Shown here: piece after piece, positions 1 to 4,507 of the stretch
How positions within the stretch are numbered: the first letter of the stretch is position 1
Layout of the letters: each line of letters opens with the position of its first letter
Assembly: GCA_002347475.1 (NCBI GenBank)
Contig: DDXI01000127.1
Coordinates: 1-9,445, forward strand
Reading direction: 5' to 3'
DNA length: 9,445 nucleotides
Source of the DNA: Peptococcaceae bacterium UBA2264
Lineage (GTDB): Bacteria; Bacillota; Desulfitobacteriia; Desulfitobacteriales; Desulfitobacteriaceae
The notes under the pieces: generated by a model
Seen by the model: the letters and a program-made list of their open reading frames with translations, nothing else
Databases searched by the model: none
What the model was told of the DNA's origin: nothing
Position numbers and translations under genes: made by a program

Positions 1-57
1 TTGGCTTCCCTTAAGGATTTACCATCTTTAACAACAGAGACGGATGAAAATGAATAA
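1..57 (+). CDS. scpB: C-terminal end of probable ScpB (segregation and condensation protein B), 5' truncated
   Basis: The first frame is open from the window edge to a TAA at 55-57 and encodes 18 residues beginning LASLKDLPSL. This resembles the usual ScpB tail, in which a Phe-Gly-Leu-x-Ser-Leu-x-x-Leu-Pro-x-Leu segment is followed by a short acidic end. ScpB works with ScpA and SMC in chromosome condensation and segregation. In many Firmicutes scpB lies just upstream of rluB, as here, which supports the call. With so few residues visible the identification rests on the tail motif and gene order; the rest of the gene lies outside the window. Confidence 0.6.
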   Translation: MASLKDLPSLTTETDENE

Positions 58-93
58 ACTTCAGATGCTCTGTTTCTGCATCTGAAGTTTATT
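53..93. terminator. Perfect 16-bp stem hairpin, probable (bidirectional) terminator after scpB
   Basis: Bases 53-68 and 78-93 are perfect inverted complements around a 9-nt loop, and the scpB stop codon lies inside the left arm. The plus-strand right arm ends in a short T-rich stretch (TTTATT). The minus-strand product would be followed by a T-rich run (TTCATTTTC). This fits a factor-independent terminator separating scpB from rluB. The weak plus-strand U tract means some read-through is possible. Confidence 0.65.
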
Positions 94-103
94 GATCTTC
101 AGG

Positions 104-132
104 CTTTGATTCTACCTGTGGTATACTATACT
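104..132 (+). promoter_or_regulatory. Candidate sigma-A promoter for rluB
   Basis: A TATACT hexamer at 127-132 is a good -10 match and lies 17 bp after CTTTGA at 104-109, a weak -35 match. It is placed just after the upstream terminator hairpin and about 70 bp before the rluB start. The -35 is poor, so this is a candidate only. Confidence 0.35.
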
Positions 133-202
133 GAAGAATATCTGGAGACAGAACAAATGGATTTGGGTGATAACAGTTTGCGGTCATGAAAACAGGGAAC
201 AG

Positions 203-934
203 ATGAGGTTGCAAAAATATATAGCCAGGGCGGGGCTTGCTTCCCGGCGTCATGCCGAACAAATGATTCTGGCGGGAAGAGTCAGTGTTAACGGTTTGCA
301 GGTTACCACTCTGGGAACAAAAGTTGGGCCCGGAGATCGGATCGAGATCGATGGCAAACCTGTGCTGCAGCAGGAAACTCTGCAGTACTATTTGCTGAAT
401 AAACCCACAGGAGTTATCACCAGCAGCAGTGATCCCAGAGGCAGAAAAACAGTTCTGGACATATTGGCTGACCTTCCGGTAAGGATATATCCTGTGGGCA
501 GACTGGATTGGGATACGTCTGGTTTATTGCTCATAACCAATGACGGAGAACTGGCCCATCGCTTGATGCATCCCGGTTTTGGTGTGGAAAAAACTTACCG
601 GGTTTGGCTGAAGGAGCCTTTGGATCCTTCCCAAACAGCAATCTTGCGGCAGGGAGTTTTATTGGAGGATGGACTGACGGCCCCGGCCAAAGCGCAGAAA
701 TCCCGGCTTGTGAAAGATCAGGATCTGGGGGTTTGGGAAATAACTATTCATGAGGGCCGAAATCGTCAGATTAGACGCATGTTCGCTGCCGTAGGGTCTC
801 CGGTAATCAAATTGGAGCGGATAAGGTTTGGTCCTCTGACAGATTCTGCTTTAAAGCCCGGTAAATTCAGACCTCTTACCCGGCAAGAGATAAAGAGTCT
901 TTACAGGCAGGCAGGTTTACCTTACAATTCATAA
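203..934 (+). CDS. rluB: RluB-type 23S rRNA pseudouridine synthase
   Basis: This 243-residue enzyme of the RsuA/RluB/E/F family isomerises a uridine in 23S rRNA to pseudouridine during ribosome assembly; in the best-known RluB the target is U2605. Residues 1-60 form an S4 RNA-binding domain (MRLQKYIARAGLASRR at the start). The catalytic domain carries the GRLD motif at 99-102, with Asp102 the expected catalytic aspartate, followed by TSGLLLITNDG. The family motif EGRNRQIRRM lies near the C-terminus. I chose ATG 203 because family members begin at MRLQK. A GTG at 167 would add 12 residues that look unrelated to the S4 domain. An AGGGA at 195-199 is the nearest Shine-Dalgarno-like sequence, with short spacing. 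The position after scpB is the usual Firmicute arrangement. Confidence 0.93.
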   Translation: MRLQKYIARAGLASRRHAEQMILAGRVSVNGLQVTTLGTKVGPGDRIEIDGKPVLQQETLQYYLLNKPTGVITSSSDPRGRKTVLDILADLPVRIYPVGRLDWDTSGLLLITNDGELAHRLMHPGFGVEKTYRVWLKEPLDPSQTAILRQGVLLEDGLTAPAKAQKSRLVKDQDLGVWEITIHEGRNRQIRRMFAAVGSPVIKLERIRFGPLTDSALKPGKFRPLTRQEIKSLYRQAGLPYNS

Positions 935-950
935 TTGATAATAAAAACAG

Positions 951-977
951 CAGACAAAATCAACTTCTGAATATAAT
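951..977 (+). promoter_or_regulatory. Candidate promoter for the 154-residue hypothetical gene
   Basis: A perfect TATAAT lies at 972-977, about 39 bp before the next gene. The only -35-like element is CAGACA at 951-956, which is weak and only 15 bp away. The gap between rluB and the next gene is 81 bp and AT-rich, so an internal promoter is plausible but unproven. Confidence 0.3.
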
Positions 978-1015
978 GATTAAAATACGGAAGAGGAAGA
1001 GTGTGATGAACAGAG

Positions 1016-1480
1016 ATGAAGATTAGAATCGGTGATGAACTTTTGCTCGAACATCTGAGGGTACGTATCAGGCTGGATATCCGGGGAGAGAGACATTTAG
1101 GCCCGCTTTTTATCGGTGGGAAGACCAGGGAACAGGTTGCTGAATCATTAAGAGAGAAACAGGTGGCGATGTTACGCAATGTGCCTCTGCAGGGAGTAGT
1201 CCTGGAGGATGTAGATTATAGCCTGGAAGTATATTCTGTGGATGAATTGGTAGGCCGCCGGCAGCAGGAAATAGCTTATGCCCCGGTACTGCTGACCCTT
1301 CGGGTGGAAAATATCGAGGACTTGCTGCCCATGCTGCTGAAACCGGAATTTCGGAAAATAGAGATTTTGAGTCCTGATACGGTCAGTATTCATCGTTTGG
1401 ATCTGGAACGTTTGTTTTTTAACCTGAGTCAGGCTTATCAACAGGAAATAAGGGTCCTGGAACAAAAATACTCCCGCTAG
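1016..1480 (+). CDS. Hypothetical protein, 154 residues, unrecognised
   Basis: I do not recognise this protein. It is predicted to be soluble: no signal peptide, no membrane segment, rich in Leu, Glu, Arg and Val, with alternating charged and hydrophobic patterns. The C-terminal third (roughly 125-154) looks helical, with an amphipathic stretch ending EIRVLEQKYSR. There are no cysteines and no obvious catalytic motif. The start is uncertain. ATG 1016 is the only ATG available in frame before an upstream stop at 1007-1009, but it has almost no Shine-Dalgarno sequence. The better one (AGAGGA near 991-996) is placed for ATG 1006, which opens only a six-codon ORF (1006-1026) overlapping the start. 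That could mean translational coupling, a later start, or a frameshift. It lies downstream of rluB on the same strand and converges with the next gene, leaving 9 bp between the two stops. Confidence 0.7.
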   Translation: MKIRIGDELLLEHLRVRIRLDIRGERHLGPLFIGGKTREQVAESLREKQVAMLRNVPLQGVVLEDVDYSLEVYSVDELVGRRQQEIAYAPVLLTLRVENIEDLLPMLLKPEFRKIEILSPDTVSIHRLDLERLFFNLSQAYQQEIRVLEQKYSR

Positions 1481-1489
1481 TACATATTT

Positions 1490-1753
1490 CTAACAATGAC
1501 CACAGGAACAGCCTGAGGTATGAGCGGATGGCTTTTTAGCCGGTTCCCGCAGCATCTGATGTACCAAGTGCTGAGTGTGGGAAATAGGCTGTTGTTGTAT
1601 TTCTGTGACCTGATCTAAAATAGCCTGGATTTCCTCTTTGCTGAAGCCCTCACCGAGAGCTGCGGTTATGGCTGTGCGTAAAGCCGGCAGGGTGTTGACT
1701 GCTGCTGCGGCTGAGAGCTGAACAATGATTGAGGTGCGCAGGTCAATACTCAT
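1490..1753 (-). CDS. Small CMD/AhpD-like protein lacking the active-site cysteines, with C-terminal CSCGHC
   Basis: This 87-residue minus-strand product starts at ATG 1753 behind an excellent Shine-Dalgarno (AAGGAGG, about 7 nt upstream), so it is a real gene. Residues 8-45 resemble the helical core of small carboxymuconolactone decarboxylase-like proteins: an Ala-rich helix, a turn, then ALGEGFSKEEIQAIL matching the usual 'A-x-x-x-G-A-S-x-E-E-I' stretch. In typical relatives the turn reads as a CxxC redox or catalytic pair; here it is VNTLPAL, so both cysteines are gone. The last residues, after a Pro/Lys/Ser linker, are CSCGHC, a compact Cys/His cluster that could bind a metal. The function is unknown. 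The family link is from motif memory and is moderate; the coding call is firm. It is transcribed toward the hypothetical gene and away from the flavoprotein gene. Confidence 0.75.
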   Translation of the reverse strand: MSIDLRTSIIVQLSAAAAVNTLPALRTAITAALGEGFSKEEIQAILDQVTEIQQQPISHTQHLVHQMLREPAKKPSAHTSGCSCGHC

Positions 1754-1957
1754 TTAAACTCCTCCTTACTTCAGACAAGGTCCTACCTTATGAATAAGAT
1801 CAATTACTGTCAGATCATTTACTAATTGTAGTTTAACATAAAAAGGGCGCTAAGTAAGGGATGAGATTAAATCGTTGCACTTCTTTTCATGCCAATATTT
1901 GTTTAGCTCCACATTTATCATAAACACGTTCTTATGTAAAGGAAGAGGATAAGAAAT

Positions 1958-3217
1958 ATGTCGCTCGAACAGTTGATCGTAATAGGCGGGGGGGCAGCCG
2001 GGATGATGGCTGCCGGACAAGCTGCTTTAAGAGGAGCAAAAGTGTTACTGCTCGAAAAGATGGAAGTTCTGGGCAAGAAGATTGCCATTTCCGGCAAAGG
2101 ACGCTGCAATCTGACCAATGATGAAAATATAGCAGAATTTATCAGGCATTATCCCGGCAATGGCCGCTTTCTGCAGGGTGTCCTGCGCGAATTTGATAAT
2201 CTCAGCTTGCGCCGCTTTTTTGCTGATCTGGGAGTGGAGACAAAGGTGGAACGCGGGGGACGGGTCTTTCCGGTTTCCGATGATGCCCGGATCATTGTCA
2301 CAGCTCTGGAAAAATTCCTGCGCAAAACAGGAGTTGAGATCCGTACCGGTACGGCAGCAAAAGAGATCCTGTTCGAGAAGGGACAGGTTAAGGGAGTTCG
2401 TTTGGCCGGTGGGGAAATCCTGGCCGCCAAGGCAGTCATTATCAGTACCGGTGGGGCCTCCTATCCGGCTACAGGTTCCACCGGCGATGGTTATCGTTTT
2501 GCCAGCCATGCCGGGCATCAGGTCATCCCCCTGCGGCCGGCCCTGGTTCCTTTGCGGACTGCGGAAACCTGGGTCAGGGAGGTTCAGGGTCTGGCTTTGC
2601 GTAATGTCGAGGCCTCTCTCTGGTTTGCCGGCAAAAAACAGGCCAGCGAATTCGGGGAGATGCTTTTTACCCATTTCGGGGTCTCTGGTCCCATTATTCT
2701 CACTCTGAGCCGTTTGGCCGGGGAAGCTCTGGCTCAGGGGCAGGAGGTTCGTTTGGAGATCAACTTAAAACCTGCTCTTAAAGCAGAGCAACTGGATTCA
2801 CGCCTGCAGCGGGATTTTCAGGCCTGCAGCAATAAACAATTCAAAAATTCCCTGAACGATCTGCTGCCCAAAAGTCTTATTCCCGTCATAATCAGACTTT
2901 CCGGGATCAGTCCCGAGCGGGTCATGCATCAGATTACCCGGGAGGAAAGAAGAAAACTCGGGTTATTACTCCAGAAACTGCCCTTAACAGTCACAGATGT
3001 TCTGCCTCTGGCAGCCGCCATAGTGACAGCCGGCGGAGTAGAGGTCAAAGAAATCAACCCCAAGACTATGGCTTCCAAAATTGTGGACGGTCTTTACTGG
3101 GCCGGGGAGGTAGTTGATGTCGACGGAGTTACCGGCGGTTATAACCTCCAGGCGGCCTTTGCTATGGGTTACAGGGCCGGACGGGCCGCGGGAGAGTTTA
3201 TTTTAGCCCATTCTTAA
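1958..3217 (+). CDS. HI0933/BaiN-family NAD(P)/FAD-dependent oxidoreductase
   Basis: This 419-residue flavoprotein has the normal length for the HI0933-like (YhiN/BaiN, 'aminoacetone oxidase family') group. The N-terminal Rossmann fingerprint is GGGAAG at 10-15, with Glu33 at the end of the second strand expected to bind the FAD ribose. It is followed by the family signature GKGRCNLTN at 46-54. Further family motifs are GGASYPATGSTGDGY (about 165-179), THFGVSGP (about 238-245) and the C-terminal FAD-contact segment GEVVDVDGVTGGYNLQ (about 387-402). ATG 1958 has a good AGGAAGAGG 9 nt upstream. BaiN itself has been linked to bile-acid 7-alpha-dehydroxylation in Clostridium scindens, but most members have no known substrate, so no reaction is assigned here. 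The gene stands alone and ends at a strong terminator. Confidence 0.9.
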   Translation: MSLEQLIVIGGGAAGMMAAGQAALRGAKVLLLEKMEVLGKKIAISGKGRCNLTNDENIAEFIRHYPGNGRFLQGVLREFDNLSLRRFFADLGVETKVERGGRVFPVSDDARIIVTALEKFLRKTGVEIRTGTAAKEILFEKGQVKGVRLAGGEILAAKAVIISTGGASYPATGSTGDGYRFASHAGHQVIPLRPALVPLRTAETWVREVQGLALRNVEASLWFAGKKQASEFGEMLFTHFGVSGPIILTLSRLAGEALAQGQEVRLEINLKPALKAEQLDSRLQRDFQACSNKQFKNSLNDLLPKSLIPVIIRLSGISPERVMHQITREERRKLGLLLQKLPLTVTDVLPLAAAIVTAGGVEVKEINPKTMASKIVDGLYWAGEVVDVDGVTGGYNLQAAFAMGYRAGRAAGEFILAHS

Positions 3218-3220
3218 ATG

Positions 3221-3244
3221 AAGACACCAGGAGGGTGTCTTTTT
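3221..3244 (+). terminator. Rho-independent terminator after the flavoprotein gene
   Basis: AAGACACC at 3221-3228 pairs perfectly with GGTGTCTT at 3234-3241 around a 5-nt loop, and a run of five T follows at 3240-3244. It starts 4 nt after the flavoprotein stop codon and separates that gene from the HutP-like/aroH unit. Confidence 0.9.
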
Positions 3245-3273
3245 AGGCAGGATATAGAGTGAGCAATGTGGAA

Positions 3274-3279
3274 TATAAT
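3274..3279 (+). promoter_or_regulatory. Candidate -10 element upstream of the HutP-like gene
   Basis: A perfect TATAAT lies 30 bp after the terminator and 34 bp before ATG 3313. No convincing -35 or TG extension is visible. If used, it would favour the ATG 3313 start over the upstream GTG at 3259, because the GTG would lie outside the transcript. Confidence 0.3.
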
Positions 3280-3312
3280 TCTCAACAGCCTTGGCAGAAA
3301 GGAAGAAAGACG

Positions 3313-3735
3313 ATGATTGCCCAGAGTAAAAAAGTTGCCTCTGCGGCTCTGCGCATGGCCATGAGTGAAAGCAGGGAAGAAGAAATTTATTTAAAAGAGC
3401 AGTATACTCGCGAAGGAATAAGAACAGCAGCCGCTGATTACGGTGGCGAGTATATAAGTGCTATCAGGAAAATAGTGGAGCGGGCGGTTGTTTCGGCCAG
3501 ACGCGAAGGTGTAATCAAGGAAATCCACAGCGATGAAGGGGCTGTTGCCGGAGCGACCAGGGAAGCTTTAACCCAGATTATGCCCAAGGCTCTGGGTCTG
3601 AATATCGGAGGGAAGATTGCCATAGCCCGCCGGGATGAGCATCTGAGCGTGGCTGTTTTTGTTGGGGTAGGTTTGCTGCATTTGGATGAAGTTGCTATCG
3701 GACTGGGACATCGGGTTGCACCAAAATGGGAATAA
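3313..3735 (+). CDS. HutP-family RNA-binding protein (HutP paralogue, not the hut regulator itself)
   Basis: Recognised by comparison with remembered Bacillus subtilis HutP (148 residues), the L-histidine- and Mg-dependent antiterminator that binds NAG triplets in hut mRNA as a hexamer. Residues about 47-86 here (AIRKIVERAVVSARREGVIK... then ATREAL) line up with HutP 50-83. Residues 111-134 (LSVAVFVGVG... IGLGHR) line up with the HutP C-terminal strands. The histidines that bind Mg in HutP (H73, H77, H138) align with Gly76, Gly80 and about Glu126, so the ligand chemistry should differ. The N-terminus also differs. ATG 3313 is chosen for its AAAGGAAG 7 nt upstream; GTG 3259 would add 18 residues and also has a fair AGG-containing site. 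aroH follows after 28 bp, then the trp leader, suggesting a role in aromatic amino acid control. Family membership is well supported; the target is inference. Confidence 0.8.
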   Translation: MIAQSKKVASAALRMAMSESREEEIYLKEQYTREGIRTAAADYGGEYISAIRKIVERAVVSARREGVIKEIHSDEGAVAGATREALTQIMPKALGLNIGGKIAIARRDEHLSVAVFVGVGLLHLDEVAIGLGHRVAPKWE

Positions 3736-3763
3736 AAATAAAAATAGGGGGTTATTAAACCAG

Positions 3764-4126
3764 ATGTGTGTTAGGGGAATAAGGGGAGCTACGACGGTAG
3801 AAGAAAATAGTGCTGAATTGATCAGAGCAGCAACCAAGGAGTTACTGCAGGCGCTCATTGCCGAAAATTCAATATCTCTGGAAGATGTTATCAGTGCCCT
3901 GTTTACGGTCACTCCGGATTTAAATGCTTATTTTCCGGCTTCAAGTGCCCGGGAAATTGGCTGGGAGAGAGTTCCCATGATTTGTGCCACGGAAATTCCT
4001 GTCCCGGGGGCAATTCAGTTATGTATCAGAATTCTGCTTCATGTGAACACCTCGCTCAGTCAAAAGGAGATCAAACACGTTTATTTACATAAGGCGGCAT
4101 CACTGCGTATGGATTTGGTGACCTGA
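3764..4126 (+). CDS. aroH: Chorismate mutase, monofunctional AroH type
   Basis: AroH converts chorismate to prephenate, the first committed step toward phenylalanine and tyrosine. The 120-residue product matches the small trimeric Bacillus-type enzyme (about 127 residues). The N-terminus is the family signature VRGIRGATTV. Active-site residues of the B. subtilis enzyme are recognisable: Arg7, Phe57, Arg63, Cys74 and Glu77 (in CATEIPVPG), Arg89 and Tyr107, the later ones shifted by one residue. Position 60 is Ser where B. subtilis has Lys. I chose ATG 3764 because it gives this family N-terminus and has an AGGGGG 12 nt upstream; an open frame further upstream overlaps the HutP-like gene and is not needed. 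It sits 28 bp after the HutP-like gene and directly before the trp promoter, with no terminator in between, so some transcripts could run on into the trp leader. Confidence 0.95.
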   Translation: MCVRGIRGATTVEENSAELIRAATKELLQALIAENSISLEDVISALFTVTPDLNAYFPASSAREIGWERVPMICATEIPVPGAIQLCIRILLHVNTSLSQKEIKHVYLHKAASLRMDLVT

Positions 4127-4158
4127 GATATGAATGGTGTAAAAATAATATTAATAAC

Positions 4159-4187
4159 TTGAATAATGGAGATATTTCCGCTATAAT
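4159..4187 (+). promoter_or_regulatory. Sigma-A promoter of the trp operon
   Basis: TTGAAT at 4159-4164 and a perfect TATAAT at 4182-4187 are separated by the ideal 17 bp. Transcription would begin near 4194. The promoter lies 33 bp after aroH, just ahead of the attenuator leader, exactly where a trp promoter is expected. Confidence 0.8.
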
Positions 4188-4203
4188 ATTAGCAATTGAG
4201 TGT

Positions 4204-4240
4204 TCCTGAGCAGGATGAGACAGCCGGGAGTGAGCTGTCT
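4204..4240 (+). promoter_or_regulatory. Two small hairpins at the 5' end of the trp leader
   Basis: TCCT at 4204-4207 pairs with AGGA at 4212-4215. AGACAGC at 4218-4224 pairs perfectly with GCTGTCT at 4234-4240 around a 9-nt loop. A 5' stem-loop is a known part of the Bacillus trp leader, where it helps TRAP act. The comparison is by position, not by sequence. Confidence 0.55.
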
Positions 4241-4320
4241 GTTCTGAATAGGGAAAGTTTAGAAAAACCGGTACACTTGAGTTTAACAGCAGAGAATAGG
4301 TCAGAAGTACAGTACAGTAA

Positions 4321-4376
4321 TAGTATAGTTGAGAATCAGAGCAGAGCGTAGATGAGTTGAGCTGAGCTGAGATGAG
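4321..4376 (+). promoter_or_regulatory. Probable TRAP-binding site: eleven (G/U)AG triplets
   Basis: Reading left to right the triplets start at 4321 (UAG), 4326 (UAG), 4331, 4339, 4344 (GAG), 4349 (UAG), 4354, 4359, 4364, 4369 and 4374 (GAG). Nine of the ten spacers are 2 nt; one, between the third and fourth triplets, is 5 nt. Eleven (G/U)AG repeats with 2-3 nt spacers is the defining signature of TRAP sites, one triplet for each subunit of the ring. The last triplet falls in the 5' arm of the antiterminator, as the mechanism requires. HutP-family proteins also bind NAG triplets, so the neighbouring HutP-like product is an alternative or competing ligand. Confidence 0.85.
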
Positions 4377-4417
4377 GACGCTGTCAGTTGGTACTTGGAA
4401 ATCCAACCAGTGCTCAT
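4372..4417 (+). promoter_or_regulatory. trp antiterminator hairpin
   Basis: GTTGG at 4387-4391 pairs with CCAAC at 4403-4407, CTG at 4381-4383 with CAG at 4408-4410, and AUGAG at 4372-4376 with CUCAU at 4413-4417, with small bulges in between. The left end uses the last GAG triplet of the repeat block. The right arm (4403-4417) includes the whole 5' arm of the terminator, so the two hairpins cannot coexist. A protein on the triplets would therefore favour termination. Pairing was worked out by eye, without energy values. Confidence 0.65.
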
Positions 4418-4435
4418 TTGGGTGCTGGTTTTTTT
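4405..4435 (+). terminator. trp leader intrinsic terminator (attenuator)
   Basis: AACCAGUGC at 4405-4413 pairs with GUGCUGGUU at 4422-4430, nine pairs with two G-U wobbles, around an 8-nt loop. Seven T follow at 4429-4435. It lies 73 bp before trpE and would stop transcripts unless the overlapping antiterminator forms first. Confidence 0.88.
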
Positions 4436-4484
4436 ATGTTTAAATTTTGCTAAATAGTTGTTCATAACTTCGGGCATAAGGTAT

Positions 4485-4507
4485 GAGCGAGAGAGCAGGT
4501 GAGAGTA
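4485..4507 (+). promoter_or_regulatory. NAG-rich trpE ribosome binding site
   Basis: The Shine-Dalgarno AGGTGA at 4497-4502 is placed 5 nt before ATG 4508. It is embedded in a purine stretch with GAG triplets at 4485, 4489 (or 4491) and 4501 and a CAG at 4496. This could be a short secondary site where TRAP or the HutP-like protein affects trpE translation. Spacing is irregular and there are only about four triplets, so the regulatory reading is tentative; the ribosome binding site itself is clear. Confidence 0.5.

Larger units (their letters stand above)
4194..4507 (+). promoter_or_regulatory. trp operon leader: TRAP-type transcription attenuator
   Basis: This roughly 314-nt untranslated leader lies between the trp promoter and trpE. 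In order it holds two small 5' hairpins, a loose run of NAG triplets, a block of eleven regularly spaced (G/U)AG triplets, an antiterminator that overlaps the last triplet, an intrinsic terminator, and a second small cluster of NAG triplets around the trpE ribosome binding site. In Bacillus, tryptophan-loaded TRAP, an 11-subunit ring, binds such a repeat array, prevents the antiterminator and lets the terminator form. The order of elements here fits the same logic. The exact start of transcription is estimated from the promoter. mtrB is not in this window, so the binding protein is inferred. Confidence 0.8.

Noticed and set aside
157..189. Ten-codon ORF just upstream of rluB
   Set aside because: It has a fair Shine-Dalgarno, but there is no recognisable peptide or regulatory context. 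It is best treated as chance.
167..202. N-terminal extension of rluB from GTG 167
   Set aside because: The extra 12 residues do not resemble the family, whose members start at MRLQK-like sequence, and the ATG at 203 gives the exact S4 domain start.
1016..1480. The unrecognised 154-residue protein as a TRAP (MtrB) candidate
   Set aside because: TRAP is about 75 residues with a distinct beta-rich sequence; nothing in this window matches it.
2045..2674. Long minus-strand open frames opposite the flavoprotein and the trp genes
   Set aside because: They lie wholly antisense to well-identified genes, have no recognisable product and no good ribosome sites; they reflect codon bias of the real strand.
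4381..4436. T-box leader with a TTGGTAC element before the terminator
   Set aside because: The conserved T-box core (AGGGTGGNACCGCG-like) and a Stem I with AGTA/GA motifs are not found. The TGGTAC is part of the antiterminator arm, and the repeat block explains the leader better.
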